Source of the DNA: an uncultured Acidimicrobiales bacterium
GTDB taxonomy: Bacteria > Actinomycetota > Acidimicrobiia > Acidimicrobiales > SHLQ01
Direction of reading: 5' to 3'
DNA length: 32,181 nucleotides
NCBI GenBank assembly: GCA_938002955.1
Contig: CALLAA010000175.1
Coordinates: forward strand, 1-32,181
Under the pieces are notes generated by a model that searched no databases, was not told where the DNA came from, and worked only from the letters and a program-made list of their open reading frames with translations. Below, piece after piece: positions 15,273 through 23,677 of the stretch. Every line of letters begins with the position of its first letter. Within the stretch, counting starts at the first letter, position 1. The position numbers were made by a program, and so were the translations under genes.

Positions 15273-15449
15273 ATGTGGATGCTGATGGTGGAAATTGTTG
15301 CAAACGCCCTGATGTTGACCGTGGCCCTTGTGGTGGGTGGCCTGATGTTCAACCGTGTCATGAAGCTCGTCGTTGAACGAAGCTTCGCAAAGATTGCTCG
15401 AGTCGAGTCACGAAACCTCGACGAGCAGTTGCGCCATCTATCGGAGTAG
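15273..15449 (+). CDS. Small single-TM protein (58 aa), start uncertain
   Basis: An open frame at 15273-15449 encodes about 58 residues: one membrane span (MVEIVANALMLTVALVVGGLMF) followed by an amphipathic charged helix ([32 protein letters not shown]). The composition is convincingly protein-like. The first ATG (15273) has no close ribosome-binding site; AGGAAA lies 18 bases upstream. The frame is the same as the protease's, and the codons between the protease TGA (15222-15224) and this ATG also read plausibly (GDDFRKYTFGRW). A non-ATG start, such as the ATC at 15234, or stop-codon readthrough is therefore possible. The last 12 bases overlap the 3' end of the convergent nucleoside hydrolase gene. 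I do not recognise the family. Confidence 0.55.
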   Translation: MWMLMVEIVANALMLTVALVVGGLMFNRVMKLVVERSFAKIARVESRNLDEQLRHLSE

Positions 15450-16361
15450 ATCCGTCAGCATCGCGAAGAACGCATCCTCTGGATAGTGCGTCACCACGTT
15501 CACATTCTTTGGGAGTTGAGCAAAGCCATAGTGGTCGACGATCATCGTGCCGCGCATGGGCTCTACGCCAACCGCGATATCGACGCCGAGGTGCTCCATG
15601 GTCGCCGGGGCAGGGTCGATTGCGTGTGCCATGGCGATCGGGTCGGGGAAGTCTGGCCCGGCGAGACGGGTCTCTTCCCATGCAAAGCCTTGCAGTGTTG
15701 CTTGGATGTCGACCGAGAAGCTGCCCAGTTCACCGAGCGCCCGTAGTTGCTCTTGGCGTTCGTTAGTGACCACCGCGCTCTCGATCGAGATGTCCCAGCC
15801 GACGAATTCGAGTGGCATGCCCGAGCGCAGGACGACGCTCACCGCTTCGGGGTCGACCCAAAAGTTGAATTCTGCGGTGGGGGAGACGTTGCCCGGTCCG
15901 TGTTCACCTGTGCCGCCCATGATGACGACACGCTCGACCTTCTCGGCAATGTCGGGCGCCCACAAGATTGCCGCTGCCAGGTTCGTAAGTGGGCCAATGG
16001 CGACAAGGGTTATCTCGCCCGGGTTTTGGCGAATCGTGTCGACGATGACCTCGGGCGCCCACCCCTCGGCGGGAGTTCGTCCCGACAGCGGCAAGCCAAT
16101 ATCTCCCATGCCGTCTTCGCCGTGGACATCCTGGGCGGTGCCGAGATCGCGCAGCATTGGACGTCCGTGTCCGACGTACACCGGTGTGTTCTCGCCGCAC
16201 AGTTCGACGGTGTACAGGGCGTTTTGTACCGCTTGAGCAAGCGGCACGTTCCCGGCGACAACGGTGAAACCAACCACGTCGATGTCGGGGTGGCGTAACG
16301 CCATACACATTGCGACCGCATCGTCGCTCGCCGTGTCGGTATCGATCAGGAACTTACGCAT
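15438..16361 (-). CDS. Inosine-uridine preferring nucleoside hydrolase
   Basis: This 307-residue protein, the usual family length, starts [18 protein letters not shown], giving the D-T-D-x-x-x-D-D calcium site at residues 7-14 that defines nucleoside hydrolases. Further family segments are [65 protein letters not shown], and near the end [14 protein letters not shown] with the calcium Asp. These enzymes cleave the N-glycosidic bond of nucleosides to base plus ribose. Ser replaces the more usual Pro/Gly-type residue near the DTD motif, a common variation. It points away from ilvD across 71 bases and ends inside the small membrane gene. Substrate preference (purine or pyrimidine) cannot be told. 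Confidence 0.9.
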   Translation of the reverse strand: MRKFLIDTDTASDDAVAMCMALRHPDIDVVGFTVVAGNVPLAQAVQNALYTVELCGENTPVYVGHGRPMLRDLGTAQDVHGEDGMGDIGLPLSGRTPAEGWAPEVIVDTIRQNPGEITLVAIGPLTNLAAAILWAPDIAEKVERVVIMGGTGEHGPGNVSPTAEFNFWVDPEAVSVVLRSGMPLEFVGWDISIESAVVTNERQEQLRALGELGSFSVDIQATLQGFAWEETRLAGPDFPDPIAMAHAIDPAPATMEHLGVDIAVGVEPMRGTMIVDHYGFAQLPKNVNVVTHYPEDAFFAMLTDLLR

Positions 16362-16432
16362 CCCGAGACGCTACCGGCGTGTCCGTCACGATGACGAACG
16401 AAGCGTTTGCCATTTGCCGTAGGATTGCGTCT

Positions 16433-18283
16433 ATGGCCAACTATCGCTCTCATGAATCCACCGGTGGTCGCAACATGGCAGGGGCCCGTGCGCTCTGGCG
16501 TGCGACCGGTATGACCGACGACGACTTCGACAACAAGCCGATTATCGCGGTGGCGAACAGCTTCACGCAGTTCGTTCCCGGTCACGTCCACCTCAAGGAC
16601 ATGGGCCAACTGGTCGCGCGCGAGATCGAAGCTTCGGGAGGTGTCGCTAAGGAGTTCAACACGATCGCCGTCGACGACGGAATCGCGATGGGGCATTCGG
16701 GCATGCTCTACAGCCTTCCGAGCCGAGAGCTCATTGCTGATGCGGTCGAATACATGGTGAATGGCCACAAAGCCGACGCCATCGTGTGCATTTCGAATTG
16801 CGACAAGATCACTCCTGGCATGCTCATGGCCGCAATGCGGCTCAACGTGCCCGCCGTGTTCGTATCCGGCGGACCAATGGAAGCCGGCAAGACCAAGCTC
16901 GCTGGCCAAGAGGTGAAGGTCGACCTCGTCGATGCCATGATGAAGGCCGCCGACACGAACGTCAGCGATGAAGATGTGGCAAACATCGAGCGCTCCGCAT
17001 GCCCAACGTGTGGTTCGTGCTCGGGCATGTTCACGGCCAACAGCATGAACTGCTTGACGGAGGCATTGGGTCTCTCCCTTCCCGGCAACGGCACCACGCT
17101 CGCCACCCACGCAGACCGCGAGCGGCTGTTCCTCGAAGCTGGTCGGCTCATCGTCGATATCTCGAAGCGGTACTACGAAAAGGGTGACGACTCGGTTCTG
17201 CCTCGCAGCGTCGCCAACCGCAAAGCGTTTACGAACGCCATGGCGCTCGATATCGCCATGGGTGGATCGACCAACACGATCCTTCACCTGCTCGCCGCAG
17301 CCGAAGAGGGTGAGGTCGATTTCACGATGGCCGACATCGACGAGCTGAGCCGGCGTGTGCCGAACCTCTGCAAGGTGGCGCCGTCGGTCGACAAGTACCA
17401 CGTCGAAGACGTCCATCGTGCTGGCGGGGTGCCGGCGATCATGGGCGAACTCGCACGCGGTGGCGTCATCGACATGAGCACGCCGCTCATCCACTCCAAC
17501 GACTGGGACGAGGCGCTCGCACAATGGGACATCGCCCTCGACCCCTCCGACGAGGTCAAGACCTTTTGGCGTGCGGGTCCGGCAGGCATTCCGACCCAGG
17601 TGGCGTTCAGCCAGGCAACTCGCTGGGACACGTTGGACGACGACCGCGAGAACGGCTGCATTCGTTCCGCTGAACATGCGTACTCGTCCGAAGGCGGCCT
17701 CGCCGTTCTCTTCGGCAACCTCGCTGAGGACGGCTGCATCGTAAAGACCGCTGGCGTCGACGAGTCGATCTGGAAGTTCACCGGACCAGCGCGCGTGTAC
17801 GAGTCACAAGAAGACGCAATGGAAGGTGTGCTCGAAGAGGTGCAGTCCGGCGAGGTCGTGATCGTGCGCTACGAAGGTCCCAAGGGCGGCCCCGGTATGC
17901 AGGAAATGCTCTACCCAACCACGTACATCAAGAGTCGCGGTCTCGGAAAGGAATGTGCGTTGTTGACCGACGGTCGTTTCTCCGGTGGGACCTCTGGTCT
18001 TTCTGTCGGCCACTGCTCACCCGAAGCCGCCGACGGTGGACTTATTGCTCTGATCGAAGACGGTGACATGATTACGTTCGACATTCCGAACCGTTCGATC
18101 ACGCTCGACGTGTCCGACGAGGTGATTGCCGCACGTCGCGCCGCCCAGGACGCACGTGGCGCTGATGCGTATACGCCGGTAGATCGAGACCGAGTCGTGA
18201 GTCAAGCGCTCCAGGCATATGCGGCGATGACGACCTCGGCTGACCGTGGTGCCGTCCGGGACGTTTCTCAGCTGCGTCGATGA
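16433..18283 (+). CDS. ilvD: Dihydroxy-acid dehydratase
   Basis: This 616-residue protein matches the long, E. coli-type IlvD from end to end. It starts [24 protein letters not shown], carries [27 protein letters not shown], the iron-sulfur cysteines in [12 protein letters not shown] (about 122) and [18 protein letters not shown] (about 193-208), then [31 protein letters not shown] and [15 protein letters not shown], and ends in [13 protein letters not shown]. It converts 2,3-dihydroxy-isovalerate and -methylvalerate to the 2-oxoacids of valine and isoleucine synthesis. The ATG at 16433 is chosen because the open frame upstream is not IlvD-like. It overlaps the next gene by 4 bases, which is unusual company for ilvD; no other ilv gene is present. 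Confidence 0.97.
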   Translation: MANYRSHESTGGRNMAGARALWRATGMTDDDFDNKPIIAVANSFTQFVPGHVHLKDMGQLVAREIEASGGVAKEFNTIAVDDGIAMGHSGMLYSLPSRELIADAVEYMVNGHKADAIVCISNCDKITPGMLMAAMRLNVPAVFVSGGPMEAGKTKLAGQEVKVDLVDAMMKAADTNVSDEDVANIERSACPTCGSCSGMFTANSMNCLTEALGLSLPGNGTTLATHADRERLFLEAGRLIVDISKRYYEKGDDSVLPRSVANRKAFTNAMALDIAMGGSTNTILHLLAAAEEGEVDFTMADIDELSRRVPNLCKVAPSVDKYHVEDVHRAGGVPAIMGELARGGVIDMSTPLIHSNDWDEALAQWDIALDPSDEVKTFWRAGPAGIPTQVAFSQATRWDTLDDDRENGCIRSAEHAYSSEGGLAVLFGNLAEDGCIVKTAGVDESIWKFTGPARVYESQEDAMEGVLEEVQSGEVVIVRYEGPKGGPGMQEMLYPTTYIKSRGLGKECALLTDGRFSGGTSGLSVGHCSPEAADGGLIALIEDGDMITFDIPNRSITLDVSDEVIAARRAAQDARGADAYTPVDRDRVVSQALQAYAAMTTSADRGAVRDVSQLRR

Positions 18284-19077
18284 CCCCAAAGGTCCTCGGC
18301 ATCGAATACGACGCCCGTTCCTCGTTTATGCGCGGTCCGGCGAGTGCTCCCGACGTTGTTCGTCGCGTTCTGCACGCTGGCTCTGCGAACTACACGACGG
18401 AGCTGGGTACGAACGTCGACCCGAGCCGGTGGAGCGACCTTGGGAACCTCGATCTCGGCGAGGCTCCACCGCTCGATGCTCGGGACCAGATCATTACTGC
18501 GGTGAGCGAAGCGACCGCCGATGGGTCGCCGTTGCTGTCTATCGGCGGCGATCATTTCGTGACCTACCCGATCGTGGCCGCCCTTTCGCAGCGCTACGAC
18601 GACATCACGATCGTCCACGTCGACGCACACCCGGACCTGTACGACGAGCTCGACGGCGATCGCTACTCCCACGCCTGCCCCTTTGCCCGGATCATGGAAT
18701 CGGGCCATGCGAGCCGCCTGCTGCAATTCGGTATCCGAACCGCCACGGCGCATCAACGCGAGCAAGCCGACCGTTTCGGTGTCGAAATGCACGAGGTCCG
18801 AACCTGGGATGGATCGGTACCTCCCCTGACCGGACCCGTCTACATCTCCGTCGATGTCGACGGCCTCGACCCCGCCTATGCGCCCGGCGTGAGTCATCAC
18901 GAACCGGGGGGTCTGACCATGCGGCAAGTGCTCGGCATCATTCACGATGTTGCGCAGTCCGAGGCGCAGGTGATCGGTGCCGATGTGGTCGAGATCAACC
19001 CAGAGCGGGACATTCACGACATGACCGCCATGGTCGGCGCAAAATTGGTTCGAGAACTTCTGGGGATCATGGGGTGA
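18280..19077 (+). CDS. Agmatinase/arginase-family ureohydrolase
   Basis: The 265-residue protein has every metal-binding motif of the arginase superfamily: SIGGDHF (His92), [13 protein letters not shown] (Asp115, His117, Asp119) and [16 protein letters not shown] (Asp192, Asp194), followed by the [13 protein letters not shown] segment. Two Mn ions bound here hydrolyse a guanidine group to urea. Agmatinase (speB type), guanidinobutyrase, guanidinopropionase or formimidoglutamase are all possible; the start ([28 protein letters not shown]) is closest to SpeB-like proteins. The ATG overlaps the ilvD TGA (ATGA), and its own stop overlaps the GTG start of the helicase gene, so three unrelated-looking genes are translationally linked. 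Confidence 0.88.
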   Translation: MTPKVLGIEYDARSSFMRGPASAPDVVRRVLHAGSANYTTELGTNVDPSRWSDLGNLDLGEAPPLDARDQIITAVSEATADGSPLLSIGGDHFVTYPIVAALSQRYDDITIVHVDAHPDLYDELDGDRYSHACPFARIMESGHASRLLQFGIRTATAHQREQADRFGVEMHEVRTWDGSVPPLTGPVYISVDVDGLDPAYAPGVSHHEPGGLTMRQVLGIIHDVAQSEAQVIGADVVEINPERDIHDMTAMVGAKLVRELLGIMG

Positions 19078-21914
19078 CCCCCGAGCGTGTTCTGAGAACC
19101 TTCGCCGCACTCAGCCAAGGCGCCCCAGAACGTCGACACGACGTCGTCCACGACGCCCGGCTCTTCCAACGACAGCGATACACGGCGCTCCGTGCGTTCT
19201 CCGGAGAGACCACGTCGGTTTCCCCGTATCCACCGAGTCCGGCCAGTGGGCGCCTCAGCGGCACCGACAACCGACTGCTCTCGACCGCAGCGCTGCACAA
19301 GAACGAACAACTTCTGCGGATGGGGTGGCTGTGGTTCGCCGGAACCGTCGAGCACGATGGCAAGAAGAGGCGATATTGCTTTCCTGCACTATCGGTACCG
19401 GTGGAACGAGCGCCGTTGCGCAGTGCGTTGGGCATCAACACCGTGCGGCCGATCGGCGACGTCTACATGACCGACCTGATCGAGTCTCCCGACGTGAGTG
19501 ACGAACTGTTCGAGGCACGCGAGTTCGGTGGCGGTGCACTAGTCGACTACGTGGCCACAGAAACCGGTGAGTATTTGCCCGAAGATCCTCGATTGTTGCC
19601 ACGGCTCACTCGACTCATGACGTGGGCCCGCAGAATCGCGTCGGAGCTGGACCTGCGTATCGAAGAAATGTTCACCGTCCACGAGGCGTCTCCAGTCGAC
19701 CGGCGGAGTTCGCCCGGGATAGCGCTCCATGTGTGCGCCGCAATGTACGTCGACCAACCCGCCGCGGTCGGCACGCGACGCGAGAGCTTGCTGTCCTTGG
19801 CTGGTCTGCCCAAGCTCGACGAGACAGCGTTCGCTCGTATGTACCGATCAGGCGGCGCTGTCCAGCCAGAGCCAGAGGATGTCCACGCCTTACGTCCCCT
19901 GAGCAGCCGACAACGCCAGATCGCAAGCCAAATCGTGTCCGAGCCGTTGTCGGTGGTGTCCGGCGCCCCAGGAACGGGTAAGTCCCATGTGCTCACGGTG
20001 GCAGCACTCGATGCCGTGTCCAAAGGAAAGTCGGTGCTCGTCGCTGCCAGCTCAGCGCACGCCGTCGATGTTCTCGTCGAACACTTTGCCCGAACCCCTG
20101 GCCCCACGCCGGTCGCGTTCGGCGGGTCCGTCCACGGCAACAAGCTCGCCACAGAGCTCGCCTCCTTGGTCTCGTCGCAGAGCCGCCAGGCAGTTTCATC
20201 TCGGGTCGCCGAGGAACACCACGAGCTGCTCGAAAGCGCGGAATGGATGCTCGAACTCGAGCAGATCGCCCGTCGCATGGACAGCGACCCGGCGCGTCGC
20301 ATTCGGGCGAGCCGCGAGCTTGCGCAAGCCGGCGACCTCGTCGAACTTGAACGGATGCTTCGAGCTACCGAGAAAGGCGGCCTTTCGGGCTGGCGTGCGC
20401 GACGACGTTATGGCGATGCGCTCGATCTCCGGCTTGGCGAGACCGGCCGGCGAGGGCGACTCACCGAGCTTCGACGGTTGGCCGAGAGCCAGTCCCTGCT
20501 GTCCGGCGGCGGACTTACTTTGACCTCCACGTTCGATGAGATTGTGCGAACCGAGGACGCAGCGGCGGGCCAGCGTGGCGCTCAGGTCACCGCCGACTGG
20601 CTCGGGAACATCTCGTATCTTCAACGACGCTCCCTCGTCCAGATATCGACGGCCCTGACCTCAAGTCGTAGCCAGCGACGGCGGATGCTCACCCGAATCG
20701 ATCCCGCAGACTTAGTGGCGGCAGCGCCCTTGTGGGTGGGGTCTGTGCGAGATGTCGACGACGTCCTGCCGGCTGTCGCTGGCATGTTCGATCTCGTCAT
20801 TCTCGATGAGGCATCCCAGATCGACCAGATGAATGCGGCGAACGCTCTCGTGCGCGGCAAACACGCCATAATCTGCGGCGACCCAGACCAGCTTGGTCAC
20901 GTCTCCTTTGTCAGCGATGCCGATATCGAGACCGCAGCTGCCGCTCACCAAACCGATCCCGAGATGCTCAACCCACGCCGCCGGTCGACCTTTGACGTCG
21001 CGATGGCACGCGCCCCGGTGCAGATGCTCGATGAGCACTTTCGCTCGGTCCCACACCTCATTGGCTTCTCGGCGCGCAAGATCTACGACCGGCGCCTGCA
21101 CATTGCGAGTCGACACCCGGCGAACGAGTCAGCGGATTGCATCGATGTCCACTACGTGGTCGGGGAGCGCGGGAGCGACAAGGTCAACCGGGCTGAGGTC
21201 AATGAAGCGGTGCGCCTCGCGAACGAGCTCATTGCGAATGGCTGGAGAGGCATTGGATTCATCTCTCCGTTTCGAGCGCAAGCCGAAGCGATCGAAGAAC
21301 AGATCCTCGAGACGTTCCGTCTCGACGAGATCGACGCTTATGGGCTGCGCGTCGGAACGGTGCATTCGTTCCAGGGCGACGAGCGCCAGGTCATGATCGC
21401 ATCGCTCGCCGTTGGGGAACGCGAGGGCAGTGGGGCGTGGAGGTTCGTGAATCAGCGGAACCTCTTCAATGTGATGGTGACACGCGCCCGGGAGCGAATG
21501 ATCGTTATCACCTCGACGCCCAAGCCTCCCGGTTTGGCCGGGGAGTATGTGCGGTGGGCCGATCCTCCGGGGCCGGGCGTGCTCGACGAAGACGTCACCG
21601 ACCCCTGGGCTCGGCGTGTTGCTGGTGCCGTGGCCGATACTGGACTGCCCGTGCGGCTTGGCTATCGCACGGGCAGGCACCTCATCGATGTTGTGGTCGG
21701 GGAGGGCGAACATGCACTCGCCGTCGACTGCTCGCCCCATATCGATGGCCCCGCCGCGCACATCGATCGAGCGCTCCAGCTGCGCCGTACTGGTTGGACC
21801 GCTGTCGATGCGTACGAAACTCGGTGGGGCAACAACCTTGGGCAATTGGCTGTCGAACTCGCCGACCGGTATCGCTCGAATGGCGCTGGTAAGAGCGAAC
21901 GGCGGAATCTATAG
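19074..21914 (+). CDS. Superfamily-1 helicase with C-terminal Vsr/DUF559-like domain
   Basis: From the GTG at 19074 (GTGA overlap with the ureohydrolase stop) the protein has 946 residues. The first 270 contain no motif I recognise. The helicase core then shows a Q-motif (LSSRQRQIASQI, about 276-287), Walker A GAPGTGKS (297-304), Walker B VILDEASQID (about 576-585), a GDPDQLG motif, FRSVPHLIGFSARKIY, GTVHSFQGDERQVMI (about 762) and NVMVTRARERMIVIT (about 798), the UPF1/Dna2-like SF1B set. After about 845 the tail (LPVRLGYRTGRHLIDVVV...LAVDCSPHID...HIDRALQLRRTGWTAVDAYETRW) follows the layout of Vsr/DUF559 nucleases, with Asp872 and Asp885 as candidate active-site residues. A role in DNA repair or phage defence is possible but unproven. 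Confidence 0.8.
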   Translation: MTPERVLRTFAALSQGAPERRHDVVHDARLFQRQRYTALRAFSGETTSVSPYPPSPASGRLSGTDNRLLSTAALHKNEQLLRMGWLWFAGTVEHDGKKRRYCFPALSVPVERAPLRSALGINTVRPIGDVYMTDLIESPDVSDELFEAREFGGGALVDYVATETGEYLPEDPRLLPRLTRLMTWARRIASELDLRIEEMFTVHEASPVDRRSSPGIALHVCAAMYVDQPAAVGTRRESLLSLAGLPKLDETAFARMYRSGGAVQPEPEDVHALRPLSSRQRQIASQIVSEPLSVVSGAPGTGKSHVLTVAALDAVSKGKSVLVAASSAHAVDVLVEHFARTPGPTPVAFGGSVHGNKLATELASLVSSQSRQAVSSRVAEEHHELLESAEWMLELEQIARRMDSDPARRIRASRELAQAGDLVELERMLRATEKGGLSGWRARRRYGDALDLRLGETGRRGRLTELRRLAESQSLLSGGGLTLTSTFDEIVRTEDAAAGQRGAQVTADWLGNISYLQRRSLVQISTALTSSRSQRRRMLTRIDPADLVAAAPLWVGSVRDVDDVLPAVAGMFDLVILDEASQIDQMNAANALVRGKHAIICGDPDQLGHVSFVSDADIETAAAAHQTDPEMLNPRRRSTFDVAMARAPVQMLDEHFRSVPHLIGFSARKIYDRRLHIASRHPANESADCIDVHYVVGERGSDKVNRAEVNEAVRLANELIANGWRGIGFISPFRAQAEAIEEQILETFRLDEIDAYGLRVGTVHSFQGDERQVMIASLAVGEREGSGAWRFVNQRNLFNVMVTRARERMIVITSTPKPPGLAGEYVRWADPPGPGVLDEDVTDPWARRVAGAVADTGLPVRLGYRTGRHLIDVVVGEGEHALAVDCSPHIDGPAAHIDRALQLRRTGWTAVDAYETRWGNNLGQLAVELADRYRSNGAGKSERRNL

Positions 21915-22016
21915 CAGCGGAGCGTGCACCTATCCGAATCTCGATCGGAGATGTATTACCGCAATCGACGGCAAAGTCGGGTAGGAAGTACCGAGCGAAG
22001 TTGAAGGAGCCTCGAA
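21915..22016 (+). promoter_or_regulatory. Intergenic leader before fructokinase
   Basis: This 102-base gap probably holds the promoter of the ROK gene. A good ribosome-binding site (GAAGGAG) lies 6-7 bases before the ATG at 22017. A weak inverted repeat (ATCTC...GAGAT) occurs near 21940-21955. I see no convincing -35/-10 pair and no AACAA-type repeats like those at 25160-25277. Confidence 0.35.
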
Positions 22017-22883
22017 ATGAGCACCAGGTATGCGGCGGTTGAAGCAGGCGGAACGAAGTTCAGGGCGGCGATTGTCGACGCGGATCTATCGATCGTCGAA
22101 CAGGTGTGGATCCCAACGACGACCCCTGATGAGACGATCGGCGCATGCGAGGCCTTCTTTGCAGAGCAAGATCCGGTGGCTGCGCTCGGAATTGCGTCCT
22201 TCGGCCCGCTCGTCGTCGATCGCTCCTCAGGCGACTACGGCAACGTCGCAGCAACACCGAAGCCGCACTGGACTGGAGCGCCGCTCCTGCGTCAGCTGCG
22301 CGAGTCGCTCGGTGTCCCCGCCGATATCCAAACCGATGTCGAGGCCGCAGCCGTCGCCGAGTACCGGATGGGTGCTGGACAGGGGCACTCCTCTGTTGGC
22401 TACGTAACGGTGGGAACCGGGATTGGCGCAGCGCTCGCCGTCGACGGGGTGCCGTTTCGTGGCCGCAACCACACCGAGCTCGGACACATCCCGGTACAAC
22501 GAATCCCAGGTGATGAGTTCGCAGGACGTTGCCCGTTCCATACCGACTGCCTCGAAGGCATGGCATGTGGCCCCGCAATCGCCGAGCGGTGGGAAACCGA
22601 TCCCGCCACGCTCGATGGACGCGACGACGTCTGGGATCTCGAAGCCGCCTACCTGGCGCAGCTTATTCGGGTCTACACCCTCGGCTTCGCCCCTGACATT
22701 GTGCTGTTCGGCGGTGGGGTCGGCACTCGCCCAGACATGGCGGAGCGAATCTCTCGTGCGGCCGATGCCGACTTGGCCGGGTACGCCGTCGATGGCCCAC
22801 CGCTTGTCGCGACCGCTGGCCTTGGAGCCGACGCCGGGCTGATCGGCGCTGCGCTTATCGCCGCCGACTTGAGCGCAGGCTAG
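22017..22883 (+). CDS. ROK-family fructokinase
   Basis: This 288-residue protein begins with a phosphate-1 loop, VEAGGTKFRAAIV (8-20). Catalytic Asp107 is in IQTDVEAAAVAEYRMGAG, then VTVGTGIGAAL (131-140), and the zinc site typical of fructokinase-type ROK proteins is His157 in HTELGHIPV with Cys172, His175 and Cys178 in GRCPFHTDCLEG. This arrangement is that of Bacillus YdhR/GmuE-type fructokinases, which make fructose 6-phosphate from fructose and ATP. It fits the neighbouring mannitol 2-dehydrogenase, whose product is fructose. It converges on the DeoR gene, overlapping it by 4 bases at the stops (22880-22883). Confidence 0.9.
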   Translation: MSTRYAAVEAGGTKFRAAIVDADLSIVEQVWIPTTTPDETIGACEAFFAEQDPVAALGIASFGPLVVDRSSGDYGNVAATPKPHWTGAPLLRQLRESLGVPADIQTDVEAAAVAEYRMGAGQGHSSVGYVTVGTGIGAALAVDGVPFRGRNHTELGHIPVQRIPGDEFAGRCPFHTDCLEGMACGPAIAERWETDPATLDGRDDVWDLEAAYLAQLIRVYTLGFAPDIVLFGGGVGTRPDMAERISRAADADLAGYAVDGPPLVATAGLGADAGLIGAALIAADLSAG

Positions 22884-23677
22884 ACAAAGACGACTTCAAC
22901 GCCCTGGTTACCGATGCTCTCGAGCGTGCCCTGGTCGGCTTCCATCCCGGTGATTAGGACATCGATGTCATCCCAGCCTGCGAAGCGAACCAGGTGGTCT
23001 TGGCCAAACTTCGAGGGATCGATGAGTGCAACGACCTGGGTGGCAGCGCTGATCATGGCGCCCTTGAGTGTTGCTTCGTAGGTGTAGGGCGTGGACAAAC
23101 CCCGGTCGGTTGCGCCATCGGTACTGATGAACAGCACATCGACATGGAGCATTCTGACCTGTTCGACTGCGTGAGAGTCCACAACCGACAGTGTCTCGGT
23201 TCGGAGTTGTCCGCCGAGAATACTGATCGAGGCACCGCCGGAGTTCGCAACCGCCTGGGCTGTTGGCAGCGAGTTTGTGACGACATGCAGCGAGCGTCCG
23301 GCTGGGATTGACTCGGCAAAGCGCAACAACGTCGATCCAGCATCGATAAGGATGCTTCCAGACTCTGGAAGTTCTTCGATCGCCCGTGCGGCGATCCGAC
23401 GTTTGTCTTCGTCGTTCGCGTCGGACCGCTTCGCGACGAGGGGTTCAAACGACTCCCAGCTGACGGCGCCACCATGAACTCGCTTCAGCAGGCGCTTTTT
23501 CTGTAGCTCCGAGAGATCCCGGCGGATCGTCTCGGTGGTCACATGAAAATGGCTGGCGAGCTCGTTGACCTCGATCGCCCCATGCATCTCGACGAGTGCG
23601 ACGATCTTTCGTTGGCGTTCCGATTGGAAAAGCGGCGGACGCCTAGTCTTCGGATTCTCCAGCTCCTGCTGCGACAC
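22880..23677 (-). CDS. DeoR-family transcriptional repressor of polyol locus
   Basis: This 265-residue protein starts at a GTG (23675-23677). A DeoR helix-turn-helix lies at about 18-73 (RQRKIVALVEMHGAIEVNEL, then HFHVTTETIRRDLSELQKKRLLKRVHGGAV). A sugar-phosphate isomerase-like sensor domain follows, with GSILIDAGSTLLRFAESIP, LHVVTNSLPTAQAVA, SILGGQLRTETLSVVD, VLFISTDGATDRGLSTP, AATQVVALIDPSKFGQ and DVLITGMEAD. DeoR proteins usually sense a phosphorylated sugar intermediate; here fructose 6-phosphate or 1-phosphate is plausible. The start lies inside the 3' end of the dehydrogenase gene (35-base overlap), preceded by GGGGGGAA at the right distance. Longer frames upstream exist but lie in the dehydrogenase gene. 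Confidence 0.88.
   Translation of the reverse strand: MSQQELENPKTRRPPLFQSERQRKIVALVEMHGAIEVNELASHFHVTTETIRRDLSELQKKRLLKRVHGGAVSWESFEPLVAKRSDANDEDKRRIAARAIEELPESGSILIDAGSTLLRFAESIPAGRSLHVVTNSLPTAQAVANSGGASISILGGQLRTETLSVVDSHAVEQVRMLHVDVLFISTDGATDRGLSTPYTYEATLKGAMISAATQVVALIDPSKFGQDHLVRFAGWDDIDVLITGMEADQGTLESIGNQGVEVVFV

Noticed and set aside
15221-15376. Alternative gene starting at the ATG overlapping the protease TGA
   Set aside because: Its translation is Cys/Arg/Asp-scrambled, while the neighbouring frame gives a clean membrane span and helix; I kept the latter.
16346-17677. 443-residue minus-strand open frame
   Set aside because: It lies wholly opposite ilvD, whose family match is end to end; the His/Val/Asp-rich translation has no recognisable motif.
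18268-19110. 280-residue minus-strand open frame
   Set aside because: It is antisense to the ureohydrolase gene, which carries every metal-binding motif of its family.
19074-21914. Calling the helicase a named defence system
   Set aside because: The domain order only resembles known helicase-nuclease defence proteins, there are no partner defence genes nearby, and the neighbours are metabolic.
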